From Rapana venosa (taxonomy: Eukaryota > Mollusca > Gastropoda > Neogastropoda > Muricidae), in assembly GCA_028751875.1 (NCBI GenBank), contig CM054135.1, positions 66,931,247 to 66,995,246 on the forward strand: 64,000 nucleotides of DNA. The letters are read 5' to 3'. A program made the position numbers and the translations under genes. The notes under the pieces were generated by a model. The model was not told the origin of the DNA. It did not search any database and saw only the letters and a list, made by a program, of their open reading frames with translations. Positions 1 through 11,259 of the stretch are shown in pieces (within the stretch, counting starts at the first letter, position 1; every line of letters starts with the position of its first letter).

Positions 1-150
1 AAATAAACTTTGCAAACGATTAAATGAATGGACATTGTTAAATGAATGGAAACAATTCATTCAGAATCAAGACGTTAATGAGAAAATACATTTAGGTAAA
101 CTTTTTTCCCCAGACATATAATCCATATCCATGCAAACACACGCGCGCGA

Positions 151-285
<135 letters not shown>

Positions 286-464
286 ATCCGGACACGCACT
301 TGTGGGCATATTAAATAAATATGAAAACATACAGATCATTAGAAAGTATTGTGTCAGTTTTTGCTCATTCTTGTGGGGGTTGAGTGGGTGGTCGTTTGTT
401 TCGTTCAGTTGGTTAGTTAATTAATTGGGTGGGTGGGTGGGTTTATTCTTGCATTTATTCCTTT

Positions 465-585
465 ATTTCGAGGATAATGAAATAAACACTCATGCTTTTT
501 TTTATTTTTACATCCAGTCCACATATATATGCAGTTTTGTAAATGTTGTCATCCGTTCTCACCGGCACACAACAGCCTACGTTTA
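465..585 (-). mobile_element. Type A SINE, 3' part only
   Basis: Read on the minus strand this matches the 3' half of the full-length copy at 63,207-63,570. Shared landmarks are the 'CATCCGTTCTCACCGGCACAC' region, the poly-T/'ACATCCAGTCC' block and the terminal 'CGAGGATAATG' motif. The tRNA-like head is absent, so the copy is truncated. Confidence 0.7.
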
Positions 586-644
586 GAGTTTATTTTTGGA
601 TTTCTGTGCTTTTCTGTGCTTTTTCTTTTGTCTGCTTATTTCAT

Positions 645-704
645 ATGTGTGTGTGTTTGTGTGCGTGCGTGCGTGGATGCGTGCGTGCGTGCGTGCGTGC
701 GTGG
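645..704. repeat. (GT)n/(GCGT)n compound microsatellite
   Basis: A short GT run passes into GCGT tetramers with two GGAT interruptions. The same GT-to-GCGT transition recurs elsewhere in the window. Confidence 0.95.
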
Positions 705-1349
705 ATGCCAGTGTGCATGTGTAAAGTGAACATAGTGATCTTTCAAAACACTTTTATGGAGTCAAGATGTCATTGAAACATTTCCTGGACTTCCCAGCAT
801 AATTTTCGCTGTTCATGAAAACTGGAAATGACCTATACTTTTCCCTGTTTTCCATAAAGAAAAAAAGAATAAGAAAAGGTAAACTAAAGGACAAATGATT
901 TAAAGAACGACGGGTTGTCAGGGAAAGCAGCTTCATTTAGACACTGCAAGCGTCTTAGGCATAACATTTATTTTTTAAATTGCGCATGAGATACAATGAG
1001 AATCTTGGCTGATGACGAGCGCGTGCTTTATAGCAGCACAAAAACTGTGAAATACTTGTCATGGAATATTACAGAAGTAAAGATAAGAGAAGTTCTGCCT
1101 GTTTGAGTGAGTAGCGATTTATTCAGATTTATGCTGCGTTTTATCCCCTGCGTAGTTTTTTTCCTCAGTAATCCACTAGAAGGAAGGAAGAACAAGTCAG
1201 GAAAAACAGAAAACAAGTAAGAGAAAAGAGAACAAGTGAGAAAAAGTAAAGTTAAAACGATTCATTAAAGACAAAGGGCTGGCTACAAAACAAAACAACG
1301 ACAAAAAAGAAAAACAAACATACAAGAGAGCGGTAATGAGAAAGCAGTT

Positions 1350-1945
1350 TCATTGTATTGTATTGTACTGTATTGTATTGTGTCATAATGTATTGTTTTG
1401 CAATATATAGCATCGCATTGCATTGTCTTGTAATGTATCATGCTTTATTGTATTTTATACCATTTTCAGTTATTACCTTGTATCGTATAGTATACCCATT
1501 CTTTTCTTGCATTGTATTTTATTGTACTATATTTCATTGCGTGGTGTGATATGGTATAGTATGGTATGGTATGGTATGGTGTGGTATGGTATGGTATGGT
1601 ATGGTAATCCATTGCATTGCTTTGCATATAATTTTCAGTCATGGCAGATTTCTTTGCGTAAAATTCGGAATGCTGTCCTTAAGAAAATCCCATCAAAAGC
1701 ACTTCCAATTTGAAAAACGTTCTCTGTTGGGATGTGTCTCTGTTTCCTATAAAAGTATGTGCTTTTTTTCTACAGAATGTTGCTAGGTCTAACTCTCTTG
1801 TTACCGTTGGTTCTTTTATGTGTATGGTGCACATGGAATCTCGGTGTACCATCTCATCCGAAGGACTCCCACCCAGACCACCACTCTAGGTTTAGTGAAT
1901 AGGAGAAAACTTCAAACAGGGATCGTACCCGAGATTCCTCACTTT
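1350..1945 (-). mobile_element. Type B SINE with degenerate (ATTGT)n tail
   Basis: On the minus strand the core 'GGTGGTCTGGGTG' with 'TTCGGATGAGA' lies at about 1,840-1,890. It is followed by a body ending in a sequence equivalent to 'GAATTTCACGGAGAGAAAT' of the 18,487 copy, near 1,635-1,675. The 3' tail is the ATTGT-like tract at 1,350-1,545. The SINE is diverged and its head is unclear. A TATGG array (1,550-1,606) sits in its tail. Confidence 0.65.
1550..1606. repeat. (TATGG)n pentamer repeat
   Basis: Ten or so near-perfect TATGG units with one TGTGG variant. It probably grew from the adjacent pentameric SINE tail, since both have a 5-bp period. Confidence 0.95.
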
Positions 1946-2012
1946 TGAATCAGATGTAATACCTGTAGACCTCCAATCCAGTGAACAGTTTTGGTGGGTT
2001 AGCAGTCAACAC

Positions 2013-2232
2013 GGGGAGCGGAACAGCCAAGTGGTTAGAGCGCTTAACACGCCTCTGCCGGCACCATACAGCGAGAGTTCCAGTCTCCACTGAGGTGTGT
2101 GTTTCAGGGTTTTCTTTCTCTCCTCTAAGATTAATGTAAGTTTCGACTCCATTGCCCAACAAGGCCTTCGGTTGAGACTACACACCGAGATTGCTAACGC
2201 AGGCATAATTATTGTGTACGTGTGTTAAACCT
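2013..2232 (+). mobile_element. Type A SINE, diverged
   Basis: A tRNA-like start (GCGGAACAGCCAAGTGGTTAGAGCG resembles a pol III A box) is followed by a weak B box (GAGTTCCAGTC). The core block 'CCTTCGGTTGAGACTACACACCGAG' then aligns with the core of the 30,761 and 63,207 copies. The 3' tail is not recognisable. Confidence 0.65.
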
Positions 2233-2244
2233 TCATCTAGGCTA

Positions 2245-2790
2245 CCTGTTGTGGAAGGGTAGGCCTTCTATGGCCAGCCGCTTGGATGACGTAAGCATAC
2301 CCAGCATGTAAGCTGTGGCCTGGAGAAAGATGGGCTCCGCAAAGGTCAAGTGTCTGAGATGTACTGCCTGGAAATGTCTGGATGGTGCCTCAGTGACTCC
2401 AAAAGCACTTAAAGGGACAACGTGGGTATGTAACGGCCAAAGAGTACTCTGCTGCACATATAGAGGTGTCTTGCTTTTTAAATAGAAACAGTTGAGAATG
2501 TAACGCTGTGAAATAACCACAGATTTCTTGCACTGACGGGAAAGTACATGGCTAATATTTCTCACAGAGTAAAATCACAAACATAGCTTTCATTCTATTA
2601 TGATATTTTACATAAAAGATATAGCTGTCGGCGCTTATTAAGAAAATGAAATTTGAACTGAACAAGCAGAGGCGCAACTGACGTCACATAACTGACAAGG
2701 AGCCCTGGGCGCAGCCTCTCTTTCACTGAATTAAGCCACGCCTACTCTTAATCCTGGACCTGATCCCTAGGATCGATGCCGCGGGTTTAG
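2245..2790 (-). repeat. Unclassified dispersed repeat, family D
   Basis: On the minus strand, 2,500-2,780 matches 19,670-20,000 (+). Shared words include 'CTTGTCAGTTA-GTGACGTCA', 'GTTCAGTTCAAATT' and 'TACTTTCCCGTCAGTGCAA'. The other end (2,250-2,400, plus strand) matches about 24,020-24,150, both carrying 'TAGGCC', 'CCAGCATG' and 'GGGCTCCGC'. No coding capacity is visible. It could be an old non-autonomous transposon or part of a LINE untranslated region. Confidence 0.6.
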
Positions 2791-3080
2791 GGGGTAAGTC
2801 AGGCCAAGCTAACACACTGATCAAGAAAGGAGGGACTTGTCTTCAAATCTTGCCCACAATTGGATACCTCCTCACCCTGTTTCCCTAATTTGACTAGTCC
2901 AGGCCTGGGTGCTAGTCTGTCAGACTATAAGCCAAAAAACTCTGTGCCCCATCTATAGAACACACAAATGGCTCTACTAGTCGATAAAATTTCCATTATT
3001 TAAATGTGCTTTTGTCTCTTTTCTTTCAACTTAAAAACTTTTCGGCAGATATTTACACTCCATGCAAATAAGATAAAACT
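2790..3080. other. No gene seen; possible SINE-core remnant
   Basis: The only structure noticed is a weak resemblance to the SINE core at 2,905-2,950 ('GGGTGCTAGTCTGTCAGACTATAA'-like). It is too diverged to call. Confidence 0.3.
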
Positions 3081-4253
3081 TGAGTTACAGCACAAATATT
3101 GAGAAGTATGCAAGTTTCTTCTCGTTAGTGATGTTTCGGTTACAGCAAAAGGTCCACAAGCACTTTGTCCAACAGGGTTTATTGATAAATAGACCGACTA
3201 CATTACAACCTGGCTGATTCATGAAACTGGGAATATTCAGTGATCGCTTCATGCATTCGCTATGGTGACTTGTGTTAAACCCACACTATTAAAAAACCTC
3301 ATGGCCAAAGGTCTTTCAACCCAAGTATGCTTGCATAGCCTTCAAACTGTTCATTAATAACATCTAACTTGTTCAAAGGTCACAGGGCTCACTTTTTCCC
3401 ACGACTTCGATTGCGTTTGAGGTGGAGCTATTATATCGTTCAAGTGATAGACATAGTGCTGGTTTTTGCCGCTGTCAAGTTGACATTTTGATACATGCTG
3501 TCATTCCCATGCTTAAAGTTCATGACATACGTGGCGGAAAAAGAAGTAAAAGAATGTAAATGCAATGAGAGGAACAGAGTAAGACTGTTCAATTGTGTTC
3601 CAGTTCTGAGATTTTTGGTTATCTGCACCATCGTGCACAAGTGATATCAGGCGCAGCAGGAAGGACTTGCGTTAGATCTATGTACTGTTCCCCACATTTC
3701 CACTGAAAAGATGAAGGAGAGACACAGATAACTGTGAAATATAGAAATATTGTTCACGATTTTTTCCCCTTGTCTATGATAGATGACTTAAAGAATGAAA
3801 GGATGCTAAAAAATACGCAACAAAAACCAAAAAAAACAAACAACCAAGACACAGTTCTTTCCACCCACACTCCTACATTTTCCCACCTTGACTGGAGACT
3901 GTCCCAGTTAGTCATCCCAGTTAGACGATACAATATCATCCCTGAAGATGGTACGTGGCCATCTTAACAGTAGGATACAAACAATCACATCCATATCAAT
4001 GGGTATAAATGGAGTTCTCGGAGGTCTAGTCCAGGAACGAAAAACAAGAAAAAGAGGATGGGCTATTCTCCCAGCTGTAACGTTTACACACGTAATAGAA
4101 CTGTTCGCAGTGATAAAAATGTAACAGATCTCAGCAATTATGGCAATTTCATAAAAGACAAGAAGAAAGATTTTGTATGCTTGTATGATTGATAGCTTAT
4201 TTGTTTGTCTGTTTGTTTGTTTGTCAGTTTGTCAGACATAAATAGGGATAGGC

Positions 4254-4257
<4 letters not shown>

Positions 4258-4332
<75 letters not shown>
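4258..4332. repeat. (GA)n microsatellite
   Basis: About 75 bp of GA dinucleotides with one GG interruption. Confidence 0.97.
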
Positions 4333-4356
4333 CGGCAGGCCCTACCTACAAAACTG

Positions 4357-4515
4357 ATATATACATATATATATATATAATATATATACAAATATATATA
4401 TATATATATATATATATCATGCCATGCCATGCCATGTCATGTCATAAATTAATATATGTATCATGTGTCATGCCATGTCATGCCATGTCATGTCATATCA
4501 TATCATATCATATCT
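4357..4515. repeat. (TA)n then (CATGY)n compound repeat
   Basis: A TA run to about 4,417 passes into pentamers of CATGC/CATGT and then CATAT to 4,515. The order suggests successive pentamer drift. Confidence 0.92.
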
Positions 4516-5658
4516 TATGCATGTATATCAAAAGCTAGTACAAAACTAACAGCACCTTGAACAGGAAAGGCCAAGAGTTAAAAACCAGCAAGAACAGACC
4601 AAAGGATAACAGCACAAGCTGGTCATAGAAATAACAAGTAAGACAAAGTAAGAGAACGGTAACGATGCCTTATGTACACAAGACAGTAGACACAGTGAGG
4701 AAACATCATGAACAAGCAGTAACAACAGCAACAACAACAGCAGCAATAACGTGCAGTCGTACTGTTGATAGCTCAATCAATACAAGTCTTCATGAGAACA
4801 GCAGAATGACTACTTGAAGAAAAACACAACGGACACGAGACTCAGAGATCAGGTAGTGCAAGCAGCAGAAGACGTGAACGCCAATGTAGAAAGCAAGAAA
4901 AAACAGCCTGTCTGAAAAGCTGTAGATTTTCGCTAAAAAAACAAACAAACAATCTCAGCAATGCTGTATCGCTTTTTCTCAACATTAAGAGAAACAATCT
5001 GTATTGAGATGCAAAGGACAAAGACTTTTCGGTGATACGTTATTTATTTTTTGTCAGAGTACGTCTTTCCATTACGCAAGCAGACGACACATCGGCAAGA
5101 TGCAAAAACTTCATTTGGAGCAATATGTTACTGAGAGACGAAACTTCTGTTGCTTCATCCTGGGTTGCTTTTTTAAGGTCTGTTTTTTTGTTTGTTCGTT
5201 TTGCTATCTCACCTTCTGTGGTTCTCCTGGCCTGCTGTTTCCATGCCGCTTATTCCGATCTCTCTCTCTCTCTTCTCTCTGCCCTAGCTATACCTATGCT
5301 CTTCATGTTGAATCCTCGGAGTCAGAAATCCACAGGGAGCTTATTGTTGTTAGGCCACTATGACACCACCAGCCAACATGGCCCTGCAATGCAGCTGGAC
5401 TATTTCAGTAGTGTTCAGTAGTGCCTGATCTGAGCCAACATACTCGTACTGAGCACAGTAGAATAAACAAACAAATAAACAAACAAACAACGAAATCCAG
5501 TTTTCGAGTGGCCAAACCACTATCCAAGGTTTGACAAAAGAGAATGAACAAAGACAAACAGCGGTGTAAACCAATCAGCAAAGACAGACAGGACAAAGAC
5601 CATGTCTGTCCTCTGTCCTCTTCCTCCTCCCGGTCACCTGACCCTACAGCACGTTGAA

Positions 5659-5690
5659 GGGGGGGGGGGGGGGGTGGGAGGGGGGGGGGG
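5659..5690. repeat. Poly-G tract (plus strand)
   Basis: Two G runs separated by TGGGA. This could form a G-quadruplex and is a likely site of sequencing length error. It lies at the right edge of the left duplication unit. Confidence 0.9.
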
Positions 5691-5790
5691 ATGTGTGGCC
5701 GGAATGGGAACAGTGAGCTGGTTATAAAGGCGTCAGTGGGATAAGATGGGGCAGTGTCAGTTAGAGGGCAATAATAGAGGCATAAGGCAA

Positions 5791-5817
5791 TGCGTACGTG
5801 CGTGCGTGCGTGCGTGC

Positions 5818-5862
<45 letters not shown>
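5791..5862. repeat. (GCGT)n-(GT)n compound microsatellite
   Basis: GCGT tetramers run directly into a GT dinucleotide tract. A CA tract follows at 5,892-5,920 on the same strand, so the two can pair as an imperfect inverted repeat. Confidence 0.95.
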
Positions 5863-5864
<2 letters not shown>

Positions 5865-6700
5865 TAGACGGGAGAGAGTGAGAGGGCAAATACACATACA
5901 CACACACACTCACACACACAAACCAGTTTGATCAAAGACAAATACTGATGTCACTACATGCAAAGTTATGCTAATGATGACTTTCAAACAAGAGGAAAAA
6001 CCCACCAAAGTTCCGCTGGTGGGATGGGGGTGGGGGTGGCATCACCCTGTTACTGACACCACAGAATAAAGACCACGGCAGACCATGGTTTGCTTCTTTA
6101 AAAAATCAACGATGCACCAATCCCTGTTTTTATGGGTTTAAACAACATTTACACATTCTCAGAACCTTCCAGAAACAGAGTTGCTTGTTTGCAAAAACTC
6201 AGATGCACTGTACTCTTCATCTGTTCTTCCTCCTCCTCCCACCCCCTCAAAAAAAATGCCAGACAATTAAAACTGTGACAATCCGTCAATGGAATCAGCT
6301 TATTTAGACACTGCAGACATCTTAGGCAATATCATTTTATTTAAATGCATGCGTGACACAATGATGAAAATTACCATAAATGATGATTGTTTTTTAACTG
6401 AACAAAAGCTTTGAAATACTTCTCCAAAATATCACAGAAGGAAAGAAAACTGCTGTATGATTTAGCAGTGGCACATTTAGGCTTATACACTGCAAAATTT
6501 ACCATATTTCTGTTTCTCTAATGTTTTGTGAAAATATATCTACGTTGTTCAACTTACACGTTTTGTGAAGTATATGGGGACTTAGCGAACAAGAGAATGG
6601 CACAGATGGAAAGAGGTGTAATCTTGGTGCGCAGTGGTTGTGGTGTTATAGTCTAGGTGTTAGAGCATCACAGTTGTAGTCTGGTGATTTTTTGTTTTAC

Positions 6701-7225
6701 ACTATAACATCTTTACTTCATACCACACTATCAGTACATTATAATTACTTTATTCCACCCCACACTACCAGTACACTGCAACATCTTTAATTCATACCAC
6801 ACCAGCGGTACATTATTATTACTTTACTTCATACCACACCATCGGTACATTATTGTTACTTTACTTCATACCACATCAGCAGTACATTATTTTTTACTTT
6901 ACTTCATACCACATCAGCAGTACATCATTATTACTTTACTTCATACCACACCATCAGTTCACTATAATTACTTTACTCCATACCACATCAGCAGTACATC
7001 ATAATTACTTTACTTCATACCACATCAGCAGTTCATTATTATTACTTTACTTCATTCCACATCAGCAGTACATCATTAATACTTTACTTCATACCACATC
7101 AGCAGTTCATTATTATTACTTTACTTCATTCCACATCAGCAGTACATCATTATTACTTTACTTCATACCACACCATCAGTTCACTATAATTACTTTACTT
7201 CATACCACACCATCAGTATACATTT
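6701..7225. repeat. 37-bp tandem array (about 14 copies)
   Basis: The unit runs CTTCATACCACATCAGCAG followed by about 18 bases ending in TTACTTTA. Period is 37 bp where cleanest (7,000-7,150). Copies vary at CAT(C/T)AG and in the ATT run. A long open frame crosses it on the plus strand, but 37 is not a multiple of three, so this is not coding evidence. Confidence 0.9.
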
Positions 7226-7294
7226 TACTTCCATTCATACCATACCTTCAGCAGACGACAGCATTACTCTCTGATGTAGTCTGATTATGATTTA

Positions 7295-7470
7295 AGGGCG
7301 GGTTTGAGTCACCACTGACATGGCTAACAGAGAGTTGTGGGTTTTTTTTCGCGTAGTTAACATGGGTTCCGATTTCTTTCCCTTGCAAATACTTTCAACG
7401 AAATTATAAACCGAAGTCCTGTGCCGTCAGCTTGAGAGAAAATCAAACCAAAGCCCTGTGTGTGAACTAA
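7295..7470 (+). mobile_element. Possible type A SINE core fragment
   Basis: The words 'GGGTTTGAGTCACCACTGACA' and 'ATTATAAACCGAAGTCCTGTG' resemble the box-B side and core of the type A copies. The head and tail are not recognisable. Confidence 0.4.
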
Positions 7471-7705
7471 GCATCGAACAGGCTTGTTGAATTCCCGTCC
7501 TTCATTCTAGAAGCTAAGGCTTGCTTTTGCTGACGGTGTGGATGACATTAAGGGCAACCTGCAAGCTACCATCTGGAAGGGGACGGTTCTGCCACGTTCA
7601 GCTTTCCACATCCATAAGTATGCCAACGACTCCTCAAGGAGAAATCAAATGAAAAGGCAGCACGCCATTCTAAACACAGAGAGATCTGTTACTGGTATCC
7701 TGCCT

Positions 7706-7707
<2 letters not shown>

Positions 7708-7752
<45 letters not shown>

Positions 7753-7787
7753 CATCATCATCATCATAATAATAATAATAATAATGG
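7708..7787. repeat. (GAT)n-(ATC)n-(AAT)n compound trinucleotide repeat
   Basis: GAT units switch to their complement ATC at about 7,752, forming a short inverted repeat, then pass into AAT units. The AAT run is the end of the LINE-type tail at 7,766-7,835 read on the minus strand. Confidence 0.92.
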
Positions 7788-7835
7788 AATTTATATAGCG
7801 CCATATCTTGCAAAAACAAATCAAAGCGCTTATGA
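7766..7835 (-). mobile_element. CR1/L2-type LINE or SINE 3' tail fragment
   Basis: On the minus strand it reads AAGCGCTTTGATTTGT, then CAAGATATGGCGCTATATAAATTCCAT and an ATT repeat. That is the same 3' end as at 18,896-18,975, 27,855-27,950 and 59,250-59,340. No body sequence is attached. Confidence 0.8.
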
Positions 7836-7847
7836 TGATGGTGGTGG

Positions 7848-8090
7848 GAGGACAGCTGGTGGTTAGAGCGTTGCACTCGCGATTTGACGGCCCCCCGGAT
7901 CGAGCCCGTGTTCTAGCCACCACCGAGACACCCTGGAGTTAACATCAGTACTGACTCCACTCCCCCGAAAGTCCTTTGTAATACGAGCTCCCATGTACCA
8001 ACGCATGCAGAACGTCTTGCGCAAACGTAAAAACCCGTTCTGCTTTTCAAAAGAGTAGACCACAATTGCCGTTAAGAAATGATAAAAAAG
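7848..8090 (+). mobile_element. Type A SINE
   Basis: A tRNA-like A box (GCTGGTGGTTAGAGCG) and B box (GGATCGAGCCC) are followed by 'CCACCACCGAGACACCCTGG'. Next come the core around 8,000-8,020 (CATGCAGAACGTCTTGCGCA) and 'TTCAAAAGAGTAGACCAC'. The order matches the 30,761 copy. The 3' tail is worn. Confidence 0.82.
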
Positions 8091-8154
8091 AAAAGGTGAT
8101 GAAAACACTTTGTAAACAATTCCAGCTGGAGATTAGTTTACAGCTCTAGTCTAT

Positions 8155-8465
8155 AGGGGACAGCTCACCAGGGGACGGGACAGCTCACCAGGGGACGGGA
8201 CACTCGCTCTTCCCAGGTTAAGCAGCGTTGAGCGTGGTTATTACCTCTGGGATGGGTGACCGTTTGTGCGCCTTGGCTTCAGCACAGTCCCCCAGTTCAC
8301 CCAACTGTAAATGGGTGCCTGCCTCTTTAGGGACAGGGGAGATAAAACGATGGAGAGGAGATTAGCGCCGCCCTCAGTATGCCGGCCCCTAGACAAGTCT
8401 GCGACACCTCGCTCCTCAACGACCGCAAGGTTATGGGAACACTTTTATCTTGTTTTAACCTGGGT
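8155..8465 (+). mobile_element. Type C SINE with 5S rRNA-like block
   Basis: A tRNA-like start (GGGGACGGGACAGCTCACC, duplicated once as a 20-bp tandem) is followed by a 5S-like block at about 8,216-8,275. That block has AGGTTAAGCAG, GAGCGTGGTTA and GGATGGGTGACCG, which match the 5S internal promoter regions in order. Then comes a body shared with the 52,195 copy: 'CAGTTCACCCA-CTGTAAATGG', 'GCGCCGCCCTCA-TATGC'. The end is near GGTTATGGGA. Confidence 0.85.
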
Positions 8466-10249
8466 GGTTTTTTTTACACATACAATGCAAAGGTGGCTGC
8501 ATAAGCCCCAAATCACAGTTTGTACACCTTAATCTGGACCTTTCTTTAACCGAAAAGCGCCGGTTAGTCCACGGTGTTTGAACTCGCAGGCAGATACAAG
8601 AGCAAACTATAATTCTGTAGGTTACTGAACAAATGTTGAGAAGTATACACTTTTGGGGGGAAATGGGGGATAGGGGTTGGGAGCGGGGGTGTTCTGGCGA
8701 TGATGTCTCAGTTGCGGCAAAGGGCTACATATTATCTGTGCAACGCAGTTTATTGACAGGCATTCCTTCTGTATTTCAGCCAGCCTGGATCTTGAGACTG
8801 GGAATATTTGGTGATGGCATCATGCACTGGTTGTAACATCTTGTGGTAAACCTAAACCATAGGAAATGTTTCGGTTTTTAAAAAAAAAGATATTAAAAAA
8901 AAACTCCTGTCAAAAGCTAATTGAGCCAACTCTGCCAGCAAAGCAAGTCATTCACTCATTGTATCTAGCTTGGCCAAAGGTTAGGGAGAGCACTTTTTCC
9001 CACGATTCATGACGTGATGACTTCACGTAACTTCGATTCTGTTGACGCAAGGCAGCCTTGATGCTTCACTGACTGACATGCTGCGGGGTGCTTGTTGCTG
9101 CTGGTAAAGTTCACATAGAGATGCACCATGCCATTTCAATGCTTCAAAATTCATGACAATTTTTTAGCGGAGGAAGTAAAGGAACTTGGAGGCAATTAGA
9201 CGAGGAGGAGTGTAAGGTATTCAACTGTGTTTCTGTTTTAAGATTTAAATTTATCTCCAACACTGCGCAAGAAAGGATATCAGAAGTGACTGTATGGCTG
9301 GCTCCATGGTTCCTTTTGTTCTGGTTGTTTGAAAGAGATAAAGAAGATAAATAACATTCCCGAAGTCAGAATGTGGCTACCTTGATGGTGAGCAAAAACA
9401 GTCGCATACACAAAAATCTCTCACTATTGGTAAACCCTGGAGCTCTGCCAAGCTACGAAAACAACAAAAATCAAAAGCAGTTACAACAATATTCACTCAG
9501 CTACTTTTCAGAATGTTTGGAAAGCGTACGCCGTACCTCCTATAAAGGGTCACAATTTATTATAAGATAAACAAAGGCAAATATGCACAAGTGCACTTAA
9601 GTTCAAAGCATTATGAAATCAAGCAGTTTTCTTTCTGAAAAAGCTGTAGAGTTACGAAATACCTAATTCTTTACAACAAAACATTTATCCATGTTGCTGA
9701 CTGCTCAGCTGACATGTAAAGACCAGGTCAAGGTTGAGGCAATGCAGGTATACACAGCAAGCAGCCGAATGGCAGCACAGAAGACACACAAGGCAGAAGA
9801 TTCTACCGTGAGATCAGGTGATGCACATAGCTGCAAGAATGTGCCGTGTAGCAAAATGAAAAGCAAGAAAACCGCACTGTCCAAAAAGCACAGAGATTTT
9901 CCCCCATAAATCTCAGCAGTGCTTTTCCATTTGTTTTGCAATACCAGCAGGGACAAACTAAGAATATATGTAACGAGCAATTTTTCTTTCTTTCCTTAAG
10001 AACTGGTGCTGGGACCACAAGAACTTCACCTGGGAGAACGTGCTTTGTCACAGGTGAAGGTTTTGTTTGTTTTCGCGGAGTCTTCCAACTGAGTGTTGAC
10101 AGAAAAGACAAAAAGGCAGCTTTTGATCAGCCAACACATTATGTAAGGTTAGAGTGGGAAAATATCAATAACACCAGAAGAATCAGCAACAGGGACCGAG
10201 ATGGCAGAAAAACCGGTCAGTAGAGACAAGAGGAGGAATAGACATTAGA

Positions 10250-10546
10250 AGTAAAAGGTAAAGGTGTCCCATAACCTATGTGGTCATAGGGAAGCGAGGC
10301 GTCAGAGACCTCAACTTCTCAAGGGTCCAGCATATTGAGGGCGGCACCCAACTCCTCTCCATTGCTGCTTTACCTTCCCTGACCCTAAAGAGGCAGGTTC
10401 CCATTTTCAACTGGGTGAACTGGGGGACTGCACTGAAGCCAAGGCACGCAAACGGTCACCTATCCACGTGGTAATCATGCTGGATGCTTCTTAACCTTAA
10501 CTGGGGAAAGCCAGTGCTCTGACCACTGATCTATCTCGTCCCCACA
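10250..10546 (-). mobile_element. Type C SINE
   Basis: A full-length match on the minus strand to the 52,195 copy. The 3' tail TTTACCTTTTAC-like is at 10,250-10,270, the body with 'CAGCATATTGAGGGCGGC' at 10,327-10,350, a decayed 5S-like block at about 10,435-10,510, and the tRNA-like start at 10,520-10,546. Confidence 0.85.
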
Positions 10547-10985
10547 TTAGTACCATAATAAAAAGTTGACTACAGAATGGACAATGAGCACACACATACG
10601 GAGAAGACAGAACAAAAAGTATGGACAATGAAGGTCAATGTGGGAAGGATTCACAATGAAGAAAGAGAACGATAAGCACAGTGGTAAAAGAAATAATGAA
10701 CAATACAAATAACAGAAAAATAAATGACAGAAATAACACTAAGGGTGGACACTTGAGATATCAGGAGGAAGAGACAAGCAGAGATGATGGAAAGAATGTG
10801 CAGAGAAAAGACGTTAACAATGGACAATGGGGATAGATAAAAAAAAAGAGGGAACTATAAACAGGTCAGGAATGAAAAGCAAAGAGACGGAGATAAGAAC
10901 ATATCATGGGGGCTGATAACGTAAATAGGAGCATAAAAGGCATCGGGAAGAATGGGTGATACATATAAACATGATACCAAATGAA

Positions 10986-11032
10986 GTGTGTCTGTCTGTC
11001 TGTCTGTCTATCTGTCTGTGTCTGTCTGTTCG
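10986..11032. repeat. (CTGT)n microsatellite
   Basis: CTGT tetramers with CTAT and GTGT interruptions. Confidence 0.93.
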
Positions 11033-11174
11033 TTTGCCTCTGTCTACTTTCAGCCCCAAGCAGCAGAAAAGTGCGAGCCAGTCACCACAGAATATGTACA
11101 CAGATAGGACAGGGACCATGTCTGTCCTCTTCCTCCTGTCCTGTCACCTGATGCCACAGCACGCTGAATGGGCC

Positions 11175-11257
11175 GGTCCCATGACTGATTTACAAATTTC
11201 AGGCTGACCCCAGAGCCCCGGGTCCCATGACTGATTTACATTTCAGGCTGTCCCAGT
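11175..11257. repeat. Two-copy ~40-bp tandem repeat
   Basis: Two copies of GGTCCCATGACTGATTTACA followed by TTTCAGGCTG. The unit is the reverse complement of one component of the 14,160-14,830 array (CAGCCTGAA-TGTAAATCAGT). Confidence 0.85.
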
Positions 11258-11259
11258 GA

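Larger units (their letters stand above)
780..5720. repeat. Left unit of a decayed ~5.4-kb tandem duplication
   Basis: Four separated blocks match the segment about 5.0-5.5 kb downstream in the same order and orientation: 931-1,135 with 6,291-6,500; 3,085-3,660 with 8,620-9,290; 4,840-4,985 with 9,805-9,935; and 5,580-5,660 with 11,105-11,175. The fourth shares a GGAC-(A)-GACCATGTCTGTCCTC core. Matches are clear by eye but diverged. Stretches between anchors are occupied by SINEs and simple repeats that differ between units, as expected if those came after the duplication. The outer limits are uncertain. Confidence 0.7.
6120..11180. repeat. Right unit of a decayed ~5.4-kb tandem duplication
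   Basis: This is the partner of 780-5,720, in direct orientation. The best-preserved block is 8,620-9,290. It shares with the left unit 'TTGAGAAGTAT', 'GGGAATATT-GTGAT', 'ACTTTTTCCCACGA' and 'TTCATGACA' in order. It also contains a 37-bp array, a LINE-type tail, one type A SINE and two type C SINEs with no counterpart at the matching place in the left unit. Those probably inserted after duplication. Confidence 0.7.

Noticed and set aside
6701..7225. CRISPR-like array
   Set aside because: Units are contiguous with no unique spacers, and the surrounding sequence is animal-type repeat DNA. The same holds for 62,312-62,805.
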